The notes below the pieces were generated by a model. That model ran no database searches and was not told where the DNA came from. It saw only the letters and a list, made by a program, of their open reading frames with translations. DNA of 64,000 bases, taken from assembly GCA_037783415.1 (NCBI GenBank), contig JAZGTN010000037.1, positions 1,364,001 through 1,428,000 on the forward strand. The letters run 5' to 3'. A program made the translations under genes and the position numbers. Within the stretch, counting starts at the first letter, position 1. Each line of letters opens with the position of its first letter. This document shows, one piece after another, positions 32,610 through 43,100 of the stretch. The DNA is from Leptasterias polaris (lineage: Eukaryota > Echinodermata > Asteroidea > Forcipulatida > Asteriidae).

Positions 32610-33922
32610 CTAGTTCCCAAAATCGGTAATGACGGTTCTGCTCTTGTCCACCTCCAATAAAGATTCGTGCTCGGCAAACAGTATGACGTTTATTGTTTTT
32701 GTCAGTGGTTGCGCAAACTGCATTTCCAAACGAACGCTGCCGTTATGAATCAGGTTCAGATGATCTCTGGAGTCAGGTCAAATGCATAAAGCGTGTATCC
32801 ATTGGCGTACTCGGCTCTTGAAATGCCAATGCCCTTGTCTTTGAATAAACTGTTGGTCCCAGAAAAGAGGGTTTGGTAGGCAATCATATAACTACTATCA
32901 TCACCATTAAAGTTTGGCTTCAGAGGTTTCCACGGCGATTGTTCCCCGTCAATATGCAATGCCAGATAATTCAAGTTATTATGTTTAAAATTGAAAGGAT
33001 TCTGCCCATAGTCTCCATTACATGAACTGTTGTCCACACACCCTAAAACAATACGCTTTGGTGCTGGACCAAGGAATAAATTTTCACGGGTGAAACTTTG
33101 ATTACCATTTGGAATAGAAAAAGTTTTCATTTGAACCCTCTGCAGTGGGTATTTAGCCGTTGCGTGTTCTAGAGTTTTAGCGTGCGCTAAGACAACGGTG
33201 GGGCTTACATTAACTCTCCTCACGTATAAAGATGCGTCTTGAATGACCACCTTGTAAGAACCATTAGGGTTAGACGTCATCAGACAAAATGCGCTCTTAC
33301 TTCTATGTAGTTTAAGTTTTAAACTGACGCCGTTCAATAAAAGCCTTTCCTGAGAAAAACAATCTGCGTGAATCGGACCAATTAAGTCAATAAGTTTACT
33401 GCCTTTTGAGAACTCAAAACGTTTTTTTAATCCTTCGTTGGAGTTTTCCTCGGCGAGTGGGTTGGATGAATCCATAGATCCCACGTCCTTGTAAAAAAGA
33501 CCCTGTGTTAGGTGAGAGTCTTTGGCCGACTCTCCATACGATAATACAGTCTCGAAGAAGGCTCTATAGGGGTATAGATTTGACGAGTTACTAATCAAAC
33601 GGTCGTTGATGGTTACGTCAATTTCTGAGAACAAAGATTGAAGAAATAGGTTGACGGGTCCGACCGGTGAATCATCGTCGATTGTTCGACCCTGACCGTC
33701 CACTATCTTCGCTCTTACATGAAGCATAGTATTTGACAAGTCTAGATAACTGTTCATCGTTCCCTCTATATTAAACTCAATGGGTCCATTATCAATAATA
33801 TTTGTTAAAGGATGGTGAGCAATCCAGTTGCCCTTCACTATACTGGTCTGAGTATTCGGTAAAGCAAACAAGTCCAGTTCCGATTTTGTACATTCGCACG
33901 AATGCTTATGAATAAACGCCAT
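32610..33922 (-). pseudogene. Polinton major capsid protein (double jelly-roll), frameshifted near the C-terminus
   Basis: The main frame (33922 down to 32756) gives 388 residues beginning MAFIHKHSC and ends at YAFDLTPEII. The family is the F54H12.2-like Polinton capsid protein, thought to form the hexon-like shell. Conserved strings include LPNTQTSIVKGNW and RAFFETVLSYG. Just past the stop another frame carries the expected C-terminal region (QFAQPLT, then a NVILFAEHE strand) and ends with TAG at 32610-32612. The break is near 32757. It could be a real mutation or an assembly error. Assignment to the double jelly-roll family is from recall. Confidence 0.8.
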
Positions 33923-33949
33923 TTTATTGGTTTTTCTTTTTCTTTCTTT

Positions 33950-34357
33950 CTAAGAGTCAAAAATATCAGGTAACCGTCTCGTTTGCTTCTTGGACGCTGA
34001 TCTGCGATTTGTTCTAGATCTCCGCGCTTTTATAGCCTTCTTTCTCTTGGGTGGTTGAAGTCCCATACTATGTAATGCTTTTGATGTCAGCGATCGTCCA
34101 GCCTCTTTCAGCCGTCTCTTTGAGGCCATTTTTACATTTTGACCGTTGAGGGCGTCGTCAACTAGACCAATTCCTGTCCTCACAGCTTGTTTACCCAATG
34201 TTTTAACGCCCTTAGCCACCATTGGTATGGCCGATCTAAATAATCCTTTTAGTATTCCACCCAAACCATAACCTTTTTGATACCGGCTTCCGCTAAAAAA
34301 TGGACTTTCACCACCCCCGCCTATCTGATTTTTGTAGTAATTTTCGTAATCAATCAT
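33950..34357 (-). CDS. Small basic virion-type protein of Polinton
   Basis: 135 residues. The N-terminal half is Gly-rich with an amphipathic stretch (GLGGILKGLFRSAIPM, residues ~32-47). The C-terminal half is strongly basic (KRKKAIKARRSRTNRRSASKK). This layout recalls small adenovirus core or membrane-lytic proteins such as pVI or pX, so DNA binding or membrane disruption is plausible, by analogy only. Its ATG shares the A of the penton gene's TAA (TAATG). Confidence 0.65.
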   Translation of the reverse strand: MIDYENYYKNQIGGGGESPFFSGSRYQKGYGLGGILKGLFRSAIPMVAKGVKTLGKQAVRTGIGLVDDALNGQNVKMASKRRLKEAGRSLTSKALHSMGLQPPKRKKAIKARRSRTNRRSASKKQTRRLPDIFDS

Positions 34358-35079
34358 TATGAAAACAAAGACGGACGAATTCGCCTGAAGTGAAGCTTCA
34401 CCATCAACTTTCCTCTCTGAAATGATATCTTGTCACCGGTATCATCCCTTATATCTATCTGAATTGTTTCTAGATATTTCGCTCTCACGGGAACGTAATG
34501 AGGTGTATTAAAGATTTGGGAAACGGGGTGTCCCTGAGTAACTCTGTCAGTTCTTACAGTTATATTTCGCAAAAGAGGGACGCACGAATCACCCACCATC
34601 TGGGGCTCTACAATTTCGCTATATATAAACATGCTATAAAAACCATTGGACGTATCCGCGGGCAATAAGCCTTCTGTCGTTGAAGAGACGGATTTGTTTT
34701 TTAATCCCAACATTAGGTATAATTCATCGTTGAAATAGATGTATGCATTGGGTTTTAATCTTATTTTAACTCTTTTGGAGTGGGGGTTCACCGAGAATCT
34801 TATAGCAGTCCTCCCAGTGAGTACTATGTTATCGTTAATGGCATCGATAATATCCTCGGCCGTTTGGTAGAACCCATGGGGAATTTTTCCGTACTGTACA
34901 TCCCTACCACTTTCGCTATATGTAAAGGAATTGTTTCTGTCCGTGACATTGTACCACGTTTGAGGATACTGCACTTCGACGATAGAAACTTCCCAGTCAC
35001 CGGGTAAGTGTATAGGGTTAGATAATCTCGTCTTGTAACTCACTAGTGTGTTTTCGGGGAAACAATGACATGGACGCAT
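34357..35079 (-). CDS. Polinton minor capsid (penton-like) protein
   Basis: 240 residues with no frame break. It opens with a short F-x-N-T-L motif followed by LPGDWEVSIVEVQYPQTW, the hallmark of Polinton minor capsid proteins with a single jelly-roll. In the family they form the pentameric vertices. It ends in a basic FRRIRPSLFS tail. It overlaps the following basic-protein gene by one base (TAATG). Confidence 0.8.
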   Translation of the reverse strand: MRPCHCFPENTLVSYKTRLSNPIHLPGDWEVSIVEVQYPQTWYNVTDRNNSFTYSESGRDVQYGKIPHGFYQTAEDIIDAINDNIVLTGRTAIRFSVNPHSKRVKIRLKPNAYIYFNDELYLMLGLKNKSVSSTTEGLLPADTSNGFYSMFIYSEIVEPQMVGDSCVPLLRNITVRTDRVTQGHPVSQIFNTPHYVPVRAKYLETIQIDIRDDTGDKISFQRGKLMVKLHFRRIRPSLFS

Positions 35080-35121
35080 TACTCGGTAAAACCAAAAAAA
35101 ATTGTGAAGAGAACGCCATCG

Positions 35122-36279
35122 TTACCTGCGTCTTGTTTGATGTAGGTCTTCCACCCAACTGTTAAATTTAGCTGGATAACCCATCCATTTAACGAAGTAT
35201 TCCGTTTTGTGCCCCTTTCTTTTTCGTTTTGTCAACACTTTTTCAATTCTGAACACGTTGTCAGTTTTTGTTATTTTTTGTAGTTCTTCTTCGTAAAAAG
35301 TACCATCTATTTTTTCGTCATCATAATCTTTAATTCTATAAACGGGTCTATGTTTTCCCACGTGTTTAGTTACGGTAAATATCTCCTCGCTCCAATTCGG
35401 ATAATAACCTTTGTCAAAGGGCATTTTCGACTTGCTAATTCTAACTCGATCTCCTACTTTGAAAGTATTTTTGACCGTTGATGGCGCCTTATTCTTGTAG
35501 AGCGCGACCCAAACTTCGCTTTCGTTACTCTTGGTTACCTCATTAGGTTTCATTCTAATTGACGAATGATACGTGTTGTTGTAAGTTTTTACAATTTTAG
35601 GCAACACGTCAATATATTTCCAGGTATTACGGTGAGTAAAATAACGCCAGAGTTTCGATTTCAAGGTTTTATTATATCTTTCAACGATAGAGGCCTTTGT
35701 AATATTTCCTGTCGTAAAAAAATGAATATTTTTCCGTTTGAGAAATTTCTGAAACTCTTTATTCGTAAATTCTGTCCCTTTATCGGATTGAATTTTTGAA
35801 GGTATTCTATCACTTTCGTTGAGTATTTTACTGAATGCATCCAAAATAGATTTACCCATTTTATTCTTAAGAGGTTCAACCCAAGCATATTTTGAGAATG
35901 CATCCACGCAAGTTAACAAAAATTTATACCCCCGGTTATACCTAGCCAGAGAGGATAGATCGCACAAATCAATGACCCATTGTTCGTCAGTGGCAACGAC
36001 TAAGACACGATTTTTGGTGAACTTTCTCCTGATTGGTTTATGTAATGTATAAGTATCTTGTTTTTTCAGAAAGTTACGAATCTCTTGGCGGTTTAAATTA
36101 AAAATTCCATCACGTTTAACGGCGTTGTATAACTTTTCTACACCGCTCAAACCCGCTTCGTGTTCTACGTCATAGTATATCCCTCTTAAATAATCATCTG
36201 ACTCCTTCATCCCGATGCGTTGAGTAGCAGTTACACAAGCTAAATGAACTCTTTGAATTAATAAACTCCTTTTAAACAT
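35122..36279 (-). CDS. int: Polinton retroviral-type integrase with chromodomain
   Basis: 385 residues, intact. The rve core has catalytic D104 (WVIDLCD), D166 (QSDKGTEF) and E200 (ASIVERYN). A C-terminal chromodomain-like segment (EYFVKWMGYP, residues ~365-375) follows basic linker sequence. It inserts element ends with a 6-bp target duplication, as seen here. The upstream zinc-binding region is short; a second possible start is the Met at residue 24. A matching GVEKLYNAV motif near residue 46 is typical of Polinton integrases. Confidence 0.93.
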   Translation of the reverse strand: MFKRSLLIQRVHLACVTATQRIGMKESDDYLRGIYYDVEHEAGLSGVEKLYNAVKRDGIFNLNRQEIRNFLKKQDTYTLHKPIRRKFTKNRVLVVATDEQWVIDLCDLSSLARYNRGYKFLLTCVDAFSKYAWVEPLKNKMGKSILDAFSKILNESDRIPSKIQSDKGTEFTNKEFQKFLKRKNIHFFTTGNITKASIVERYNKTLKSKLWRYFTHRNTWKYIDVLPKIVKTYNNTYHSSIRMKPNEVTKSNESEVWVALYKNKAPSTVKNTFKVGDRVRISKSKMPFDKGYYPNWSEEIFTVTKHVGKHRPVYRIKDYDDEKIDGTFYEEELQKITKTDNVFRIEKVLTKRKRKGHKTEYFVKWMGYPAKFNSWVEDLHQTRRR

Positions 36280-36402
36280 TTATTTCTGTGATTATGTACG
36301 GATTTGTACAAATTTATTTCATTAAAATCAGAACTAGGCTATTATTTAAACATTTAAAAAAATAATAATAATACAAACAAAAAATAAAAAATAAACAAAT
36401 TA

Positions 36403-37492
36403 TTACTGGTGCATCTTACTCAACTCCTCGGCTTCTAGTAAAAGTTTAATTTTAGATTCTGTTTTGAATACATCAATGGTCCAGAATCGGCGGAACAGCC
36501 ACTGTAAAATGTCTATACGTTGGGTGGCTGTCTTCAGCCACTCCCACCTCATCCAAGTTTTCTCCAATAATGACATTAAATGTTCAATGGACTGCTCCGT
36601 ACAACTTGCGTGCGCGTCCGGGAAGAATTGTTCAAATTGTTCGTTGTACGGAAAAGTACAACACTCATGTTGGTTGGCCATATCGTCTGGAGCTTGACAC
36701 CCTCGGCAATTCTGCTGAATGAGTACGTCAATCGCCTCCGTGATGGTTGTGGTTACGTATCCCAAGAAGAAATCCCTCAAATCTCCCACTGTACAGTGGA
36801 TACCTTCAGATTCGCCGAAAACGTCGTCCTCAAGATCATCTGAACATTGGGCAAAACAATAGGTACGGTCGTATTATTTAGAAAAAAAAAAAAAAAAAAA
36901 AAATCAAAATCAAAATTACAATAAAATAAACATCCGAATGAACTACTGCAATAGCGAATAAATGACGTGGCCATTCGGTACCTGTAACCTAGTTCTTAAA
37001 AGAACTGATACGAACATCTTGCGTCATACACACACACACACACACACACATACACAGCAAAACAATCAAACAATTAATCAAACAAAATACAGCGCGATCA
37101 ATGACGTGGCTAATCGGTATTGATAGTTCTTAAAAGAACTGATATTAACATCGCATGTATTCATCAGTTTCGATCGCTTCTGAAATATAAACCATAATAC
37201 AACACCAGCTTTACAGACTTGGGGGTATTTTATTATTGTTAAAGTTCATTTTCTGAGAATAAAAAGTTCTTAAAAGAACTTTTGCTTTCGATTTATTTTC
37301 TTTCTCATTTACAATTAATACGACTAAGATAAACATGTATTACATACCATATTCTGTATGAGGCGACTCCACTTCTTCATCAACGGGTAGCGTATCTGCG
37401 TTGGGCCGAGGATTCTCATCGGCCGATGATCTTAAACACCGACGTTTTGTTGGTGTTTCATCAACACTGGAAAACGTAAATCTTGACGCCAT
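36403..37492 (-). CDS. Spliced Polinton gene of unknown function
   Basis: Exon 1 runs from ATG 37492 to 37348 (145 nt). The intron 37347-36840 (508 bp) starts GTATGT and ends TTCAG, and exon 2 is 36839-36403 (437 nt). The splice phase fits exactly: one base left by exon 1 completes a GAT codon, giving 193 residues. Without the intron exon 1 would stop two codons after the donor and exon 2 would have no ATG. The N-terminal part has DETPTKRRCLR, with a TPTK CDK-type phosphosite next to an RxL cyclin-docking-like RRCL. The C-terminal part has spaced cysteines (NCRGC, HECC) and helices. The intron is T-rich and holds three palindromes. No domain is recognised. Confidence 0.6.
36990..37281. promoter_or_regulatory. 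Three AGTTCTTAAAAGAACT inverted repeats
   Basis: Identical 16-bp sequences (7-bp arms, AA centre) lie at 36991-37006, 37125-37140 and 37265-37280. The first two are preceded by AATGACGTGGC and CGGTA at the same distance, so a ~45-bp module is repeated. They fall in the intron of the spliced gene. A CA microsatellite lies at 37028-37052. They could be binding sites for a dimeric regulator; that is inferred. Confidence 0.55.
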
Positions 37493-37708
37493 CTTGATAA
37501 TCTGAATGTCTGTAGTTGCTGAGATTTTCTGATTCTGTGGTGAAATTGGATGCTACGAAGCCTTTTTATAGAGAGTCAATTGTATTTATAATTTAAAACG
37601 CAACAACAACTTTAATATAACATGAAAGAAAAACAAAGGGTGTAAGCGCAGCTGCACGAACACCATTTTAAAAATATCTATAACAAATTAAATGCGAACC
37701 AAAGAGTC

Positions 37709-38371
37709 CTAATTGACTTCTTGAATCGCGGCTTGGATAGCCGGTATCAAATTGACAACTGATTCCCATTGATCTACGGTCAAATTGATCCCTCGTTTTG
37801 TTGGAATCAATGGAAAGTTCTTTTTCTTTATCTGTGAGTAATCACGAATCTTCACATACTTTTTGCCACAAAAAACCTCGACAACAACATGACGCGTGCC
37901 AGTAATTTGAAACCGTCTAGAGATGACATTACGAGGTTGATCCTCCACCGGCTGTTCATGACTGAAGTCCGGTTTCTTTGTTATCATACGCTGCTCCAGA
38001 CGTGCCGTCTTTTCTGGATCTTCAACGGTACCCGTGAATCGTCGTCGGACAGGGTTGATTGACTCAGATGAGCGCTTAACAAGTTCCGGTCTCTTGCTTT
38101 CTCCATGGCTTTCTTTAGACCTCTTTTGTTGCAGGGCACTCTCCGCACTTCGTTTATCAGCTTCTTCGCGACTTTCTTTCAAAGCTCTCTCCAGAGGTGT
38201 CATCATGACCAAGGGTTTGGATGGGATGTATTCCATCTCAGGGTTGATAGAAGGGTTGAACTCTGATATTTCGTGTTGACTACCGGCTGTATCAAAGCTA
38301 CCATTAAGGCCCCACTCTAAATCAGTATCGTACTTATTCATATTGTTGGCTGAATTGATGTTCTTCCTCAT
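37709..38371 (-). CDS. PC4-like protein with charged N-terminus, right end of Polinton
   Basis: 220 residues from ATG 38371; the frame is open further upstream into the terminal repeat, with other ATGs at 38425 and 38341. The N-terminal ~140 residues are charged and low complexity (KESREEADKRSAESALQQKR), probably disordered. The C-terminal ~60 residues show the PC4 pattern: VVVEVF, KYVKIRDY, PTKRGINLT and QWESV. This is the same fold as the left-end gene but only distantly similar. Likely a single-strand DNA-binding or transcription factor for the element, by analogy with PC4 proteins. Confidence 0.65.
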   Translation of the reverse strand: MRKNINSANNMNKYDTDLEWGLNGSFDTAGSQHEISEFNPSINPEMEYIPSKPLVMMTPLERALKESREEADKRSAESALQQKRSKESHGESKRPELVKRSSESINPVRRRFTGTVEDPEKTARLEQRMITKKPDFSHEQPVEDQPRNVISRRFQITGTRHVVVEVFCGKKYVKIRDYSQIKKKNFPLIPTKRGINLTVDQWESVVNLIPAIQAAIQEVN

Positions 38372-38460
38372 AGTGTTTGGCGAAATATGATGAAACCTAT
38401 TGGATTTTATTCCCTTTTTATACATTCTATTAATACAACAATCGAGCAATGTGACGTCAT

Positions 38461-39322
38461 AAAACGAAACGATCGTCAATATTTAATATTATATAAAAAA
38501 CGTGTCTCAACACGTCCTTAGCAAAACAACAACGTACTATGAGGGTATTGTGACGTCACATATCTAGCTTCCTCAACCCCCTCCTCCCCCATGGTCAATA
38601 TGCGGGTTATTATCGCCTTTAATATTCAGTCGTCCACGTACAATAGGGTTATTATCACTCGTAATATTCAGTCGTCCAAGAACAATAAGTTATTATCGCC
38701 TTTAATATTCAGTCGTCCACTGTCAATGGGTTCAGCTGCGGGTAATTATAGCCCTTAATATTCCATCGTCTCAGCCATTAGCCTGACGATTACGTCACTC
38801 GTCTTCCAATGGTCAAACTGAGGGGGTAATATTTTCGCCCTCACTATTCTATCGTCCACGAACATTGGATCCAGATGCGGGTTATTATCGAGTATCGCCC
38901 AATCCTAAAGCTTCACGATGACGTCACTCAGACGCGTCAATAGGCCGGTTATGACAGTGACCACTCCTCATACATTATTCATCTCGGGTCATCCGTCGGT
39001 ATAAATCTTTCCTATCCCCCCCACGCTTTACTCCACTCATTATCTATCACTCATTATCATCTCATTAACCTCTCACTCAAAGAGAACATCCGGCGGTATA
39101 TATCCTCCCTATTCTACCCACGCTTTCAGACCTCATTATCTTTACCCACCCTCTTCATGTATTCACTTATTCAGCCCCTTTTGGGATGTAGGTCATCCGT
39201 CGGTATAAAGTTTTCCTATCCCCCCCCCACGCTTTAGCATCTCATTATGCTCATCATTATTCATTTATACACATTTATTAGGTCAAAGGTCATTTGTCGG
39301 TATATCCGCCCGCTCAACTACT
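38461..39322. repeat. Polinton right terminal inverted repeat
   Basis: Inverse of 24160-25018 with scattered substitutions and small indels, including a longer C-run in GATAGG..CCCACGC blocks. It ends CAACTACT followed by CAAGTA. It contains the same CRE-like TGACGTCA sites and ~41-bp subrepeats as the left copy. Confidence 0.95.
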
Positions 39323-39328
39323 CAAGTA

Positions 39329-40080
39329 CTAGTCTAGTATCGTAGAAATTATTTCTCCTGAGGATTTGTATTTCTTTGTGAACTTTTTGATAAATGAGAT
39401 TTCAGAATGAAAACTATAAATTTTATTTCCGTTAATTACCAAACTGTGGAGGTGATCTGTAACGTGGCGGTGAAGTGGTACTTCATGATTGTTCGTAACC
39501 AAGGGCGTTCCCGACAAAATAACCCGTGCATGACACGTATAGGGTTTACCGCTTCATGTGGCATACTTGTTGGTCAATAATTGGCTTTTTCTTAGATGAT
39601 TTAGTTTTATGTTTTCCCAGTCATTCGGCCAATAAGCTTCTCAAAATAGTCATTCAATTTCACTTAATGTGTAAGCAGTTGTTCTTTTGCGTCATGCGAT
39701 TAAAAAAGGATAACCATTCAATTTAACAATTTACTCTAACAGGTTTCAAATTCTCTGCTGCTTTTGCTCTCTGTGATTGCCGATTGTGCAAAATTTAAAA
39801 GAACGCATTAGCGATTTCATTGAATAGACTATATAGACTGCCGGCCGTCCCTGTTTATTGTCTCGTTTCGTGACCACCTGAACGGGTGGGCTGAATTTTT
39901 AGATGTTTCTGGAGATAAAATTATGGAAAACAACATGTAACTTTTCACAAGCATGATTCTTGTTCATTAATTAACAGCATTGTTTTAAAAATCCTGATTT
40001 ATAAACTCTAAAAATCTTTTGTCCTCGTACGTACGACGACCAATCAGATGCGAAGTTTGATGGTAATCGGCTATTGACCA
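39329..40080. other. Intergenic between Polinton and the Academ-like gene
   Basis: No gene is seen. The two short open frames near 39329-39726 lack any motif. I found no inverted match to the region downstream of 47551 that would mark transposon ends. Confidence 0.45.
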
Positions 40081-40116
40081 ATGACAATCGCCGTTTCACA
40101 CGGGTTCAGAGGTGTA

Positions 40117-43100
40117 ATGGCGGCTTCCAGTGAGGACGTTTCGTCTTCGAGTGATGAAAATTCACGCCCAAAAAAGTGTTCTATGTGCATTTTCCCGGCA
40201 AAAAACTCGAAAATTGTACCATTTTCGAAGAAGTCATGGAAAGCTTTCTTGAAATACGTTCCGCAATGGAAGTCTTTGGACGGCGAGCAAGCAGAAATTG
40301 CGAAAAGCTTTATCGGTAAACATCCCGAATGTGCCGATCGCGACATGGCCGATTTCGACAGTGTTGATACGGCGGTACCAATTCCAATGCCATGGAATGG
40401 AGGGTTTCACCAAGTTTGCTACAGCCGGTTTACCGACTCACAACGTGTTCAACGAGTGATTAAAAACATGCAGAAGAAATCAGGTAGGTTTTATCATTTG
40501 GAACTTAGGCCTAACTTAAAGGTTTTTTTAAATTTTCTTTTTGTCGAAATTTTAAAATTCTTTTTTTCCCCTGAAAAGGCTGAAGTGGTAAAAAATCGCA
40601 ATGAAAAAAACGTTAGGTCTATTCGTATAAACAATCCTCTTACCTTCGTGCGAAACGTGCTTCCAGAGCTACGGCTACGGTCAGCGAGTTACTTTCATTT
40701 GGGAAGAATAATTTAATGGCCTGTGATCTTTGTACAAATGATGGGATGAAGTGAAATTTGAACATTCTAATTTCTAGTTGTCCGACGCCTACGGTAGGCT
40801 TTCGTTAGTCTGTACATGTTTCGTACAATGGTAATTTATTATACCCCACTACACAACCAATAAGAAATTCTCACATTTATTTTCAAGTTATTTAGGCCTA
40901 CATGCCAAATAGGTTACTAATTAAGGAACATTAACGGTGCTTTTCATTGCAATTGTTACACAATTGGAATGGAAATCAGCAAAAATGGGCTCACCACCCG
41001 CAGGGAAACTCCTGGCCAATTTTTTTTTTAAAGTTTTGTACATCGTTGATCGGTGCTTTTCATTGGGATCTTTACACGATTGCAAAATGGGCTCACCGCC
41101 CGTAGCGAAAGGCTTCTTGGTATTGCCGCCGTGCACTGGGATTCTGGTTTATGCCGCTTCGCCGGTGTACTTTGGTACTCGAAAGAAAAAAATGTCAAGG
41201 TTGGCAGGTCTGTGCATGTGATCATTTAAATTCATGGAAATTGTGGTTTTAAATGCTTCGCCGCTAGGGGGCCCTCTGGCCAATTTTTAAAAAAATTGCA
41301 TGGATTTGATATCACTGTCACTGTGCATGTTATTTTTTAAATTCATGGAAATTGTGGTTTTAAATGCTTCGCCGCTAGGGGGCCCTCTGGCCAATTTTTT
41401 AAAAAATTGCATGGATTTGATATCACTGTCACTGTGCATGTGATTTTTTAAATTCATGGAAATTGTGGTTTTTAGATGGTTTGTCGCTACAGCCCCACCT
41501 GGCTATATTTTTATTTATTTATTTGTTTGATTTTGTGAAATGAAAAATTTGGTAACATGCGGCAGTTGCACGAATGTATAATATCACCGTCATTGTGCAC
41601 ATGATTTATATTTAAATTAATTAAATCTGTTGTTTTAAATACATGTACTTCGCATTTTGTGATATCAATTATGGGGACTTGGAAATTTGTGACGTCATCA
41701 CGCGCGCACTGGGTACACTAATATACTGGTCAGTTTCATAGTGGATTTCTGCCGTATGCGAAGTGGCGCATCGTGAGAAATGCGCTGTAAAACATCACAG
41801 CATTGTTCAATTCCAACTTTTTAAATAGGTACTGAAAATAAAGAATACTTTCTGAAGTTTTTTTTTAAAACGATTTTTTTAAATATTTAAATTGGAACAC
41901 AGCAAGATGTTTGTTTGACGATGAGATCTCTGGTCCAAAAAGGGTAGTTTGTGTTGCGAAACAGACTTGTGAATCCAGTAAACAGTTTGGGGACTTTGTT
42001 GTCTGTGTTTGTGCAAAATTTTTAGTGTAAAACACATGACCCTTGTTTGTTTGTTTTAACACGCAAAAATGATTATCAGTTCCTCACAAATGATCTATCA
42101 GTTCGGAGACACATCTTGGCTACCACTTGGTCAATGCTGTTTTGGAATTTACAGAAAATAATCTGTAATGTGAGATGATATTTTCAATCAAAACCGAACT
42201 TTGAAAATTTTTTCCAAGTCCCTATCAATTATGATTCATTGTAAATTAACAATCGGCAATTGCGTGATTGTGCACGTCACGTGTTTAATGTTTATTTAGA
42301 TTCATGGAAATTGTGGGTTATTTTATTTTCTGAAAATGCTTCATAGCCCAAATCAAACTAGTCCTAATAGTCAAACCATTCAGCTAAATGTCTTCTTTCT
42401 ATTTTATTTTGCAGCAACAACGCCTGAAGAGCACAGCCATGAGGAAGTGGAAGCTGACTGTCCAAAAGCAGCTAAGAGACGGTCTCTACGTTCCAGTTTT
42501 AGTCATCATGCAACGCAGTCTAGGACACGGCACGTGTTACCTGATTTATGTATTCTCTGCCAGAAAACTAAGACCATCATATGCCGATCCACACTGAAGA
42601 GAAGACGAGAACAACTCACGAGATGCTCTACCATAGAGGCAACCAACCTACAGAAGGCAGCACAAGACAACAATAATGAAGCCCTGCTCTTGCAAATTAA
42701 AGACCAAGACTGTGTTGCTATTGAGGTGAAGTATCATAACTCCTGTTATCGTGATTACACCAGGTACCTCACCAGGCCACCTATTACAGAGAAGACCGAT
42801 GCTTCATATTCAGAAGCTTTTGAGGTTTTTTGTGAGACTGTGAAGTCCCGCTTGGTTGAGAACAAGGAAATAATCCGATTGAAAAGATTGACTGAAATGT
42901 TCATCAAGCAGGTAAAAGCCACTTATGGAACTGATCTAAGCTCTTATAAAACTGGTAATTTAAAGAGCCGGTTAGCAAAGAAATTTCCACAACTTTGTTT
43001 CATCATCCCGCACATGAGATCACAAGCTGACATCGTATATGTCAATGATATTTCCACAGCTGTACTTGTTGAAGAAAAAAAGGTACTGCAGGAAGCAGTT

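Larger units (their letters stand above)
24160..39322. mobile_element. Maverick/Polinton element, full length
   Basis: The ends are AGTAGTTGAGCGGGCGG and its exact inverse CCGCCCGCTCAACTACT, flanked by the 6-bp direct repeat CAAGTA (24154-24159 and 39323-39328). A 6-bp duplication and AG...CT ends are standard for Polintons. Length is 15,163 bp. It encodes protein-primed polymerase B, retroviral-type integrase, packaging ATPase, adenain-like protease, and major and minor capsid proteins, plus two PC4-like proteins and smaller genes. The terminal repeats differ at only a few positions, so insertion looks fairly recent. Several ORFs are nonetheless broken. Confidence 0.97.
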
